Shown here piece after piece: positions 24,654 through 31,547 of a stretch of DNA of 31,547 nucleotides (the stretch's first letter is position 1; each line of letters begins with the position of its first letter). This DNA comes from CAYONM01 sp964405325 (GTDB taxonomy: Bacteria; Planctomycetota; UBA11346), in the NCBI GenBank assembly GCA_964405325.1, contig CAYONM010000015.1:1-31547 (forward strand), in the 5' to 3' direction. The notes beneath the pieces were generated by a model that saw nothing but the letters and a program-made list of their open reading frames with translations, was not told the origin of the DNA and did not search any database. A program made the position numbers and the translations under genes.

Positions 24654-24944
24654 ATTGCGGAAACTGAACACTCGCTCTTTGGCGCGGCTGCGTTTCTCGT
24701 CGCGGCGCGCGCCGCCGAAAGCGATCATCTCGCGGAACTTGAAGGTGGTATCGACGTGCAGCAGCGGAAAGGGCAGCGGCGCCGGGTAGAAAGCCTTCTG
24801 GGCCAGATGCAGCATGATCATCGAGTCTTTGCCGATGGAGAACAGCATCATCGGATTGTCGAATTCGGCGGCGACCTCGCGGATGATGTGGATGCTCTCG
24901 GCTTCGAGTTGCCGGAGATGGGTGAGCGTGTAGTCGTCGAGCAC
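24654..24944 (-). pseudogene. cysD: Remnant of cysD (ATP sulfurylase subunit 2) with internal deletion
   Basis: The ATG at 24944 opens a near-perfect CysD N-terminus (LTHLRQLEAESIHIIREVAA, then SIGKDSMIMLHLAQKAFYPA and LLHVDTTFKFREMIAF). At residue 76 it jumps directly to GGARRDEKRSRAKERVFSFR, which in CysD lies about 57 residues later; the join falls on a shared phenylalanine. After residue 97 CysD similarity ends, and an unrelated open frame of about 54 codons runs on to a stop at 24489, at the edge of R2. CysD normally has about 300 residues. The middle and C-terminal parts are lost, so the gene is dead. It begins 38 nt after the rsmG stop, possibly still transcribed from trmD-rsmG. Confidence 0.88.
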
Positions 24945-24982
24945 GGCAGCGGTATCCTTCAGGGGCCGCTGCCAACCGGGGG

Positions 24983-25720
24983 CTAGCGACCGGGTGTTTT
25001 TGAAAACAACAGAATAAGACGCTCCGGATCTCCCGTCTCCAATACTGGCTTGCAGCCCACCTCATAAGCGAAGGACATAGCTCGCGCCGTCGCCTGGGCG
25101 CGTTCGGCTTCATCGCCGTGATAAGCGGGGCCTTTGGCCAGCACCAGCACCCCACCGGGAGCCAGCAGCCCCTGGCATTCGCGCAGCAACTGATCGGCCT
25201 GGGCCACCGCTCGAGCGGTGATCATCTGGCAGCGGCCGTGCAGATCCGGCGCTGCCGAGGCCGATTCGCTGCCACGAAACTGCCTGGCTTCGGCGTTGGT
25301 ACAGCCGGTCAGGGTGATTGCCTGCTGCAGAAAGGCGACCTTGCGACCACGGCTGTCCACCAATACCCAGCGTGGTTGTGGGTGCATGGTCATCAGCGGC
25401 AGGCCGGGGTAGCCACCACCGGAACCCAGGTCCAGGCAGAGGGCATTGCTGGGCAACTGCTGCCACAGCGGTAGCTGGAGGAAACTGAGCGAATCCAGCA
25501 GATGTTGCTTCAGCCAGTCGCGAGTGCTGTGGATGCGGGTCAGATTCATACCCTGATTCACGCCGTGCAGATGGCTGTAGATGGCTTCGAAGCGGGCTCG
25601 GTGCGCTTCCGGATCGGGCAGCCTCAGGGCCGTACACCGTTCGCGGAGCCAGTTCCAATCTTCGCTGGCAAAGGTAAGCAAAGGGTGGTCTTCGGGATTC
25701 AGGCTGATGCGTTCAGGCAC
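24983..25720 (-). CDS. rsmG: 16S rRNA m7G527 methyltransferase
   Basis: RsmG methylates N7 of G527 in 16S rRNA using S-adenosylmethionine. From a GTG at 25720 the product has 245 residues. I chose this start because GGAG lies seven bases upstream and it overlaps the trmD stop by eight bases; the longer reading to 25846 lies wholly inside trmD. Visible are NLTRIHSTRDWLKQHLLDSL, the SAM-binding LDLGSGGGYPGLPL, VLVDSRGRKVAFL, ITARAVAQADQLL and the late LAKG. The family more often sits near gidA and parA; coupling to trmD is a different arrangement. Confidence 0.94.
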   Translation of the reverse strand: MPERISLNPEDHPLLTFASEDWNWLRERCTALRLPDPEAHRARFEAIYSHLHGVNQGMNLTRIHSTRDWLKQHLLDSLSFLQLPLWQQLPSNALCLDLGSGGGYPGLPLMTMHPQPRWVLVDSRGRKVAFLQQAITLTGCTNAEARQFRGSESASAAPDLHGRCQMITARAVAQADQLLRECQGLLAPGGVLVLAKGPAYHGDEAERAQATARAMSFAYEVGCKPVLETGDPERLILLFSKTPGR

Positions 25721-26408
25721 CGGGATGCTCCAGGTCTGGTCGTCGTTGCCGGGTGCGGGCCTGCCGCTGTAGGGCTCGCCAGGCCTCGATTTTCCCGTGA
25801 TCGCCGGAACAGAGCACGTCGGGTACCTGCAGGCCACGGAATTCACGGGGTTTGGTATAACAGGGATGATCCAGTTCGTTGTCGGTAAAACTGTCGGCGG
25901 CGGCGCTCTGATGGTGGCCCAGGGCGCCCGGAAGCAGCCGGACCAGGCCGTCGATCAGGGTGAGGGCCGGTAGCTCGCCGCCGGAGAGTACGTAGTCGCC
26001 GACTGAAAACTCCTCCGGTTGGTACAGCTGCACGATGCGTTCATCGATGCCCTCGTAGTGCCCACAGAGGATGCACAGCGCCGGTTCTTGGCTGAGTTCC
26101 TGGAGCCAGGCCTGGTCCAGCCGACGGCCTTGGGGACTGGTGAGGAGCAGACGATGGTTGCCGATGTCAGACTGGATGCCGTCCAGACAGGTGGCGATCG
26201 GGGGGGCGGCCAGAACCATGCCCGGGCCACCGCCGAAGGGGCGGTCGTCGACCGTGCGATGCCGGCCACCGACGAAATCCCGCGGCGTACGAGCCTGGAT
26301 GTCAACCAGGCCCCGTCGCTGCGCGCGACCGACGATGCTGGCGGTACAGTGCTCCTGAATCAGCTCGGGGAACAGGCTGACCACGGCGATGGTACAGGAC
26401 TGGTGCAT
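25713..26408 (-). CDS. trmD: tRNA (guanine37-N1)-methyltransferase
   Basis: TrmD makes m1G37 in tRNA, which prevents +1 frameshifting. The product has 231 residues and the trefoil-knot motifs: SLFPELIQEHCTASIVGRAQ, DDRPFGGGPGMV, LCGHYEGIDERI, SVGDYVLSGGELPALTLIDG and the C-terminal LDHPCYTKPREFRGL. All the SAM-knot glycine-rich segments are intact. The usual neighbours rpsP, rimM and rplS are not beside it; instead it leads a trmD-rsmG pair followed by the cys remnants. The promoter should lie in the 131-bp gap shared with the divergent FHA gene. Confidence 0.96.
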   Translation of the reverse strand: MHQSCTIAVVSLFPELIQEHCTASIVGRAQRRGLVDIQARTPRDFVGGRHRTVDDRPFGGGPGMVLAAPPIATCLDGIQSDIGNHRLLLTSPQGRRLDQAWLQELSQEPALCILCGHYEGIDERIVQLYQPEEFSVGDYVLSGGELPALTLIDGLVRLLPGALGHHQSAAADSFTDNELDHPCYTKPREFRGLQVPDVLCSGDHGKIEAWRALQRQARTRQRRPDLEHPGA

Positions 26409-26539
26409 GATTGGGATCCTGCGGCGCTCGCTTGTCTGGTCCAGGCGGCAGAGGTTTTTTCAATTCAGAGGGAGCAAGGCCCCCCCTCTGATTCAGCCTT
26501 CCCATTGCCAGCCTGGAAACGGTACTGTAGCATCCCTGC
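26409..26539. other. Divergent gap trmD/FHA with an R2-like hairpin at 26465-26491
   Basis: TCAGAGGG and CCCTCTGA (26465-26472 and 26484-26491) enclose AGCAAGGCCCC. The segment GAGGGAGCAAGGCCCCCCCTC resembles the right-hand hairpin of R2 (GAGGGGGCAACGCCCCCTC), so it may be a decayed R2 end. A run of six T lies just upstream on the plus strand, on the wrong side of the hairpin to be a plus-strand terminator. Promoters for both divergent genes must lie here but none is clear. Confidence 0.45.
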
Positions 26540-27142
26540 ATGACTGACGAAGCGGACCAATCAGCTGACATCGGGGACTCCGGTGCCGTACTCGCGCTGC
26601 TCGGCGTCAATGGATGGGTCATTGGTGAATGTCATGCCCTCGGTGCGGGCGATGACATCGTCATCGGCCGCAGCCGATCCTGCGACATAAGCCTGCGGCG
26701 CAGTCCTCAATACCTGTCGAAATCGCGCTATGACCGCGACAACGATCACGACTTCAATACCGTCAGTCGACGACATGTGCACCTGACGGTGATGGAGGCC
26801 GACTCGGTTCGTGTTGAGGACCTGAGCACCAACGGCACCTATGTCGATGATGTGTTGATCTCCGATGCCTTGGACATCAATCCACGCGAGTCGTCGGTGA
26901 ATATCCGCCTCGGCACGCGGGAGTGCTACCAGGTCAAGCTGCTGAGTGACGACGAATTCCAGGCCAAACGTCACGAGCACGAGCAGCACCTGCAGGACTG
27001 TGCGCACAAAGCCAAAGCGCCCGCTGGTGACAACGAAGCGGAGCCTGAAAGCGTCGATGGTCCCACCCTGGAGCCCGGGGAAGTGCCGTTGGCCGACATC
27101 GTCGAAGACGAGGCCCATGACCAGACCGAAAAAGCCGACTGA
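26540..27142 (+). CDS. FHA-domain protein
   Basis: The protein has 200 residues. An FHA domain, which binds phosphothreonine peptides, spans about residues 18-135. It shows the conserved GR (43-44) in VIGRSRSCDI, then SRRH (76-79), then the DLSTNGTYVDD motif with N98 and G99. An insertion of about 24 charged residues (SLRRSPQYLSKSRYDRDNDH and following) lengthens the loop between the first two motifs. The tail from about 145 is acidic and probably disordered. No signal peptide or membrane segment. The gene starts divergently from trmD and is followed after 25 bases by a small gene, then smc. Its partner kinase is not in the window. Confidence 0.88.
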   Translation: MTDEADQSADIGDSGAVLALLGVNGWVIGECHALGAGDDIVIGRSRSCDISLRRSPQYLSKSRYDRDNDHDFNTVSRRHVHLTVMEADSVRVEDLSTNGTYVDDVLISDALDINPRESSVNIRLGTRECYQVKLLSDDEFQAKRHEHEQHLQDCAHKAKAPAGDNEAEPESVDGPTLEPGEVPLADIVEDEAHDQTEKAD

Positions 27143-27167
27143 TTGAGAAAGACCGGACTGAGCCCTT

Positions 27168-27443
27168 ATGAATGATCTCGCTTTTCAAGGATTCAACCTG
27201 GGTGTCCGCCTGGACCCCGATGTCTTGACGGAACTGATTTACGGTGGTGAGCAGGAGCGGGACCGGAGCCGCGACCCGAAGGCTCAGGCCGATTACGAGC
27301 ACACCTGCGCCCTGCGCGAACTGCAGGTCTACCGCCTGATGCGTTCCATCGTCAGCGAATACAACCAGAAGAGCAAAGGGCGCCGGGAGCGCCTGAAGCT
27401 GGTCGAAGAGGGTGACGGGCTGGTCCTGGAATTCGTGGGATAG
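27168..27443 (+). CDS. Conserved-looking small protein of unknown function (91 aa)
   Basis: The 91-residue product begins MNDLAFQGFNLGVRLDPDVL and is charged and probably helical in its centre (REERDRSRDPKA-like, then ALRELQVYRLMRSIVSEYNQ), ending in short hydrophobic residues GLVLEFVG. No domain was recognised. Codon use and GC bias at third positions match its neighbours, which supports a real gene. It lies 25 bases after the FHA gene on the same strand and ends about 100 bases before an intrinsic terminator, so it is probably the last gene of the FHA transcript. No strong ribosome-binding site was seen. Confidence 0.65.
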   Translation: MNDLAFQGFNLGVRLDPDVLTELIYGGEQERDRSRDPKAQADYEHTCALRELQVYRLMRSIVSEYNQKSKGRRERLKLVEEGDGLVLEFVG

Positions 27444-27541
27444 GCTGGCTTCGCTTCAGCAGACACTACGGGTTCACCTTGGCCGAATGAACGGCCGTTT
27501 ACTTGCTCGGACCCAAGTTCCACTAACCTGACGCTCCTGCC

Positions 27542-27569
27542 AACCGCGCACATTCGGTGCGCGGTTTTT
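27542..27569 (+). terminator. Intrinsic terminator just upstream of smc
   Basis: A perfect 10-bp stem, AACCGCGCAC (27542-27551) and GTGCGCGGTT (27557-27566), with loop ATTCG runs into five T residues (27565-27569). It would end the FHA-91aa transcript. It lies only 20 bases before the smc start codon, so smc needs either a promoter inside or after the stem or regulated read-through. Confidence 0.88.
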
Positions 27570-27589
27570 GCTGCCTGGAACATCCGCCC

Positions 27590-30500
27590 ATGCGTCTCAA
27601 GCGCCTCGAAACCTATGGCTTCAAAAGCTTTGCCGATCGCCTGACCTTCGATTTTGAGCCGGGTATCACCGCCATCATCGGCCCCAACGGCTGCGGCAAG
27701 TCCAACGTGGTGGATGCCATCAAGTGGGTGGTTGGCGAACAGAGCGCCAAAGCCCTGCGTGGCGGCGAGATGTTGGACGTGATCTTCAACGGTTGTGCCA
27801 CCCGTCGGCCCATGCCCCTGTCCGAGGTCACCCTGACCTTGGAAGACATAAACGTCATGGGGCAACAGGAGGACATCGCCATCACCCGGCGACTGACCCG
27901 CGAAGGCCAGAGCAGCTACTTCATCAACGGCAGGTCGACTCGCCTGAAGGACATTCGCGAGCTGTTGATGGGGACCGGCATCGGCACCAGTGCCTACTCC
28001 ACCATCGAGCAGGGGCGTATTGGTTTCATCTTGGAAGCTTCGGTCAAGGAGCGTCGCCTGATCTTGGAGGAAGCCTCCGGTATCAGTCGCTACAAGTCCC
28101 AGCGCAAGATCGCCCTGCGCAAGCTGGATCGGGTCAACGCTGATCTGGAACGCATTGGTCAGGTGTTGAGCGAGGTAGAAAAGCAGCTGCGCAGTGTCCG
28201 TCGGCAGGCCGAGAAGGCCTTGCGTTACCAGGAGCTATCCGAGCGCCTGCGTGAGCTGCGTTTGGTCTTCGCCCTGGAGGAATACGGCCGACTGCACCAG
28301 CTCTTGGCGGAATTGCGGAAAGCCATTGCCGCCTGCCAGGACCAAGAAGGTGAATTGGCCGCCAAGCTGGCGGAGTTGGATGCGGTGCTCAGTGAGGCCG
28401 ACGGTCGTATGGCGGAGCTGGATGAACAGATTCGTAGCCAGCAGCAGGAACGTGCCGACGTGCAGAGCCGTCGCGATGTGGCTGCGGCCCAGGCCAAGGA
28501 CGCCAAGAATCGCCTGGTGGAGATCGACCAGCAGGAGGAAGAGGATCACCGGGTCCTCACTGGTTACAGCGAAAAGCTGCAAGCCTTGCAGACCGAGCAG
28601 GCCGACACCGAAGCCAGTCTGGGCAAGCTGGAGGATGGTGACGACGACGATCAGGGTCTGGGCAATCTGTACGAGCAGCGCAAGGTCGAGCTGGATCGGG
28701 TAATGGCCGCCATCGACGAACTCATCCAGCAGGTGGAACAGCGCAAGGGCAAGGAGGTCGAGACCCTGCGCGAACTGACCCGCCTGGCCTCGGAGCTGTC
28801 CCACTGCGAAACCACCGCGAAGACCTTGCGTGAGCGCGAAGGCCGCCTGCGCGGCCGCAATCAGGGTCATGATCAGGTTCTGGAGCAGGCGTGTGGCAGC
28901 GAACAAGAAGCGCAGGCCGCCGTGGACGAGGCCTTGGCGATGGCGGCTGAGGCGCACCGGAACCTGGACGAGTTGATCCAGGCTCGCGAGCAGGCCGCAG
29001 CCGAGGCCCAGGGCATTGAGAGCAAGCTGAATGACCTGCGGCACGAAGAGGGCCGGGCCGAGACCCGCTATCGTATTCTGGCCGATTATGAGAAGCGCGC
29101 CGAGGGCCTGTCTGCCGGTGCTCGTGGCATTCTCAAGCAAATGGACCGTTTTCCCGGCATCCGTGGTCTGGTGGCCGATCTCTTCAGGGTCGAAAAGGAC
29201 TACGAACTGGCGATCGAGACCGCCCTCGGCGGTGCGGTCCAGAATATCGTCGCCGAGACCGCCAGTGCAGCCAAGGAGGCGATCGAATTCCTGAAGCGGG
29301 AACGCCGTGGTCGCGCCACCTTCCTGCCCTTGGACGATGTCCAGGGCCGTGGTCAGCCCGAGCGCGGCCTGTTGCGTGAGGCTGGCGTGGTGGGCGTGGC
29401 CAGTGAATTGATCCGCTTCGATAAGGAATATCGCCCCGCATTCGAGCATCTTCTGGGCAATATCCTGGTCCTGGAGACCCTGGACCACGCCATGGATCTG
29501 CGTCGCCGGCATCGCCCGCGCTGCCGCCTCGTGACCCTGGACGGCGACGTGGTCGCCCCCGGCGGTGCCATGACCGGGGGTCGCCACCAGGGTTCCAGCC
29601 AGGGTGGCCTGGTCAGCCGCAAAAACGAGATTCGCCGCTTGGAAACCAGGTTGCAGGACATCGGCACCGAGCGGCAGGGCCTGATGGAGAGCCGCGAGGG
29701 TGCCAAGAAGCGTGCCTTCGAATTATCGATGGAAGTCGAGCAGCAGCGCAAGCAAATCCAGACCCGCGAACGCGAAGTGGGCGATCTGAAGGCGCAACTG
29801 ATGAAAGCCGAGCGTGACCGGATTCATGCCGAGGAATTTGCCGACTCCTTCAGCAGTGAGGTCGCCGAAATCCAGCAGGAGCTGGAACAGCTGGAGACCG
29901 ACCGTATCGGCTTGGAGGTCAAACAGGCCGAGTTGGAAAACCTCAAGACCGGATTGGACGAAGAGCTGCAGCGGGTCCAGGTCGATCTGACCGAACTGGG
30001 CAAACAGCGCGACAGTGTTCAGGAAGAAGTTGGCAATCTACGTGTCAACATGGCAACCACCGCCGAGCGTCGTGAGGCTCTACGAAACCACATTGGTCAC
30101 CTGCGTAAACAGCTGGACGATCTGGCTGAAACCCGTGCCGAGCGTGAGCGGCGTATTGCCGGGCATCAGCAGAAACGCGAAGAATTGCGCACGGTCGCAG
30201 TCGACAACACCGAAATCCACGAGCGCGAAGCTGAAGCCTTCCGTCGCTTGTCAGAGACCTTGGACGCGATGATCAAGGAGCGCGATCAGCTGTTTGCTTC
30301 AGTGGAGACTCAGCGCCAGGAACATCGCAAGCTCAGCGCCAAACGCCGCGATATCGAGCAGGAGCACCAGGCCAAGGAGTTGAAGGCTCAGGAGCAGGAA
30401 GTCCGTAGTCAGACTCTGGGCGAGCGCATCCTGGAACTGTACGATATCGATCTGGCCGAAGCCTACAGCAACTGGGAGCGCCCCGACAACATCGACTGGC

Positions 30501-31204
30501 CGACCCTGCGCAAGGAATTGGACGAGACCGAGCGGGAATTCTCCAAACTGGGCCCGGTCAACCTGGCGGCCATCGACGAATTGAAGGAAGTTGAGGCGCG
30601 TTACGAATTTCTGGCCAAGCAGCATTCCGATCTCACCGATGCCGCCACCAAGCTGGACGAGATCATCACCGATATCAACGAGACCAGCCGCAAGCTGTTC
30701 AAGAAGACCTACCGTGAGGTGCGACGTAATTTTCAGGAATTATTCCGCAAGCTCTACGGCGGCGGTAAGGCCGACTTGGTTCTGGAGCAGGACGTTGATG
30801 ATATCCTGGAAGCAGGCATCGACATCATGGCTCAGCCGCCGGGCAAGCATCCCAAGAACATCTCACTGCTCTCAGGTGGCGAAAAGGCTCTGACCGCGGT
30901 AGCGCTGTTGTTCGCCGTGTATCTCACCAAGCCCAGCCCCTTCTGCATTCTCGACGAGGTCGACGCGCCCTTGGATGAATCCAACACCGACGTCTACTGC
31001 CAGATGCTCCGGGAGTTCGTCAATAAGAGCCAGTTCTTGGTGATCACCCACAATAAACGCACCATGCAATATGCCGATGCGATTTATGGCGTCACCCAGG
31101 CCGAGCAGGGCGTCTCCACCAAGATCAGCGTCAAACTGGAAGAACTGGAAAACCCCGATGATCTGGTCGCAACCAGCCGGGGCGCAGGGCCCTTTGCTGG
31201 CTAA
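27590..31204 (+). CDS. smc: Chromosome segregation/condensin ATPase SMC
   Basis: SMC is the ATPase core of bacterial condensin. From the ATG at 27590 the protein has 1204 residues, a normal length. The Walker A GPNGCGKSNVVDAI begins at residue 31. Two long coiled coils flank a hinge at about 510-680 (GIRGLVADLFRVEKDYELAI; DGDVVAPGGAMTGGRH). The C-terminal head carries LSGGEKALTAVALLF from residue 1094 and Walker B FCILDEVDAPLDESN near 1117. A GTG at 27557 is in frame but lies inside the terminator stem and adds residues foreign to SMC. No strong ribosome-binding site precedes the ATG. scpA and scpB are not in the window. Confidence 0.97.
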   Translation: MRLKRLETYGFKSFADRLTFDFEPGITAIIGPNGCGKSNVVDAIKWVVGEQSAKALRGGEMLDVIFNGCATRRPMPLSEVTLTLEDINVMGQQEDIAITRRLTREGQSSYFINGRSTRLKDIRELLMGTGIGTSAYSTIEQGRIGFILEASVKERRLILEEASGISRYKSQRKIALRKLDRVNADLERIGQVLSEVEKQLRSVRRQAEKALRYQELSERLRELRLVFALEEYGRLHQLLAELRKAIAACQDQEGELAAKLAELDAVLSEADGRMAELDEQIRSQQQERADVQSRRDVAAAQAKDAKNRLVEIDQQEEEDHRVLTGYSEKLQALQTEQADTEASLGKLEDGDDDDQGLGNLYEQRKVELDRVMAAIDELIQQVEQRKGKEVETLRELTRLASELSHCETTAKTLREREGRLRGRNQGHDQVLEQACGSEQEAQAAVDEALAMAAEAHRNLDELIQAREQAAAEAQGIESKLNDLRHEEGRAETRYRILADYEKRAEGLSAGARGILKQMDRFPGIRGLVADLFRVEKDYELAIETALGGAVQNIVAETASAAKEAIEFLKRERRGRATFLPLDDVQGRGQPERGLLREAGVVGVASELIRFDKEYRPAFEHLLGNILVLETLDHAMDLRRRHRPRCRLVTLDGDVVAPGGAMTGGRHQGSSQGGLVSRKNEIRRLETRLQDIGTERQGLMESREGAKKRAFELSMEVEQQRKQIQTREREVGDLKAQLMKAERDRIHAEEFADSFSSEVAEIQQELEQLETDRIGLEVKQAELENLKTGLDEELQRVQVDLTELGKQRDSVQEEVGNLRVNMATTAERREALRNHIGHLRKQLDDLAETRAERERRIAGHQQKREELRTVAVDNTEIHEREAEAFRRLSETLDAMIKERDQLFASVETQRQEHRKLSAKRRDIEQEHQAKELKAQEQEVRSQTLGERILELYDIDLAEAYSNWERPDNIDWPTLRKELDETEREFSKLGPVNLAAIDELKEVEARYEFLAKQHSDLTDAATKLDEIITDINETSRKLFKKTYREVRRNFQELFRKLYGGGKADLVLEQDVDDILEAGIDIMAQPPGKHPKNISLLSGGEKALTAVALLFAVYLTKPSPFCILDEVDAPLDESNTDVYCQMLREFVNKSQFLVITHNKRTMQYADAIYGVTQAEQGVSTKISVKLEELENPDDLVATSRGAGPFAG

Positions 31205-31301
31205 GCGGGTGAGTCGGGTGGAGAGGGCGCAAAGACGCGAAGCCGGGGCGGAGCCGAGAATCGTGAAAATCGAGCACGGCTTGTAGGCATGAGTCATCTC
31301 T
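31205..31301. other. Non-coding spacer after smc
   Basis: No gene or clear terminator is seen. GGCGCAAAGACGCGAAG at about 31227-31243 resembles a common degenerate CGCAAAGACGC repeat. The spacer leads directly into R2 copy B. Confidence 0.35.
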
Positions 31302-31529
31302 GACGGGTCCCTCAGAGGTCGAATTCGGGTGGAACCAGGCGAAACAAGCGAGCGCGTCCAAGCGCGAAGTCGTCCGACCGAGCGGTGGTTTTGGGCGTAA
31401 AATGCGCGAAGCGCCGCCCAAAACGCTCGCGCAGCGAGCGAACCGCGACGGAGGAGCGTGGGACCGGAGCCCGGCTGGCGGGTGCGACGGACGGCGCGAG
31501 GGGGCAGCGCCCCCTCTGATGGTGCCGTC
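31302..31529. mobile_element. R2 inverted-repeat element, copy B, with extra internal hairpins
   Basis: The 228-bp copy starts GACGGGTCCCTCAGAGG and ends CCTCTGATGGTGCCGTC. It shares with copy A the long segments named there and the inner hairpin GAGGGGGCAGCGCCCCCTC. It is 57 bp longer because the middle carries additional hairpins: GTTTTGGGCG/CGCCCAAAAC (31388-31397 and 31415-31424) and GCTCGC-GCA-GCGAGC (31425-31439). No clear target-site duplication was found. Confidence 0.82.
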
Positions 31530-31535
31530 ATTGTT

Positions 31536-31547
31536 GACGGGTCCCTC
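31536..31547. mobile_element. Start of a further R2 copy at the window edge
   Basis: GACGGGTCCCTC repeats the first 12 bases of R2 copy B, six bases after that copy ends. This suggests that R2 copies are arranged in tandem past the edge of the window. Confidence 0.6.

Noticed and set aside
25721..25846. A longer N-terminus for rsmG
   Set aside because: It overlaps trmD coding sequence entirely and has no RsmG similarity. The GTG at 25720 has a good ribosome-binding site.
27255..27266. GGGACCGGAGCC in the 91-aa gene, also present in R2
   Set aside because: Only 12 GC-rich bases match and the flanks do not. The segment is read as normal codons; chance is sufficient.
27557..27589. An upstream GTG start for smc
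   Set aside because: It lies in the right arm of the terminator hairpin and adds residues not found in SMC proteins. The ATG at 27590 begins the conserved MRLKRLETYGFKSF.
28235..29587. A 450-codon open frame antisense to smc
   Set aside because: It mirrors the GC-rich coiled-coil coding sequence; the predicted protein has no domain and smc is certain.

Overview
The window is a G+C-rich stretch from an outer-membrane-bearing bacterium, most likely a Planctomycetota or other PVC-group lineage. I infer this from four things: a MoxR / DUF58 / BatA-like cluster, a secreted squalene-cyclase-repeat protein with the DTSV..MALKSA signature, an NPCBM-domain protein beside a 2065-residue PQQ-like propeller protein, and a LolC/LolD pair. 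No rRNA, tRNA or CRISPR array was seen, and no species can be named.

Layout. (1) 242-14959, all on the minus strand, is one long gene string read from a promoter near 15029-15057. In transcription order it holds a Q/M/E-rich secreted protein with a (CAA)17 microsatellite, a squalene-cyclase-repeat protein, an NPCBM protein, a giant beta-propeller protein, a zinc-ribbon MoxR ATPase, a DUF58 protein and a BatA-like VWA membrane protein. It looks like an envelope or secreted-protein assembly system whose function is not known. (2) 15342-19366, plus strand, holds a putative lipoprotein, a YwqG/DUF1963-like protein, panB, gluQ and a shortened MnmE-like GTPase; the last three are overlapping or tightly spaced. 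(3) 22953-19569, minus strand, is lolC-lolD-nth-nitroreductase, with overlapping starts and stops. (4) 23026-24164, plus strand, is queC-dtd, overlapping. (5) 26408-24191, minus strand, is trmD-rsmG followed by broken remnants of cysD and cysN. (6) 26540-31204, plus strand, holds an FHA-domain protein, a 91-residue unknown, an intrinsic terminator and smc.

The most unusual content is a set of small palindromic elements. R1 is a 149-bp triple-hairpin element present as two full inverted copies (1-149 and 4947-5095). A third copy, two hairpins long, is 87 nt, lies in frame inside the nitroreductase gene, and adds 29 codons much as Rickettsia palindromic elements do. R2 is an inverted-repeat element with a probable ATGCAT target duplication. 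One R2 copy sits exactly between the cysD and cysN remnants; another, larger copy lies downstream of smc with the start of a further copy at the window edge. A third element is a MITE of 161 bp with 20/21 matching terminal repeats and a TTAT duplication at the nitroreductase stop codon. R1, R2 and a lone hairpin upstream of trmD share a GAGGGG..CAA..CCCCTC-type hairpin, which suggests modular, recombining repeats. The cysD/cysN remnants indicate that sulfate activation by this locus has been lost.
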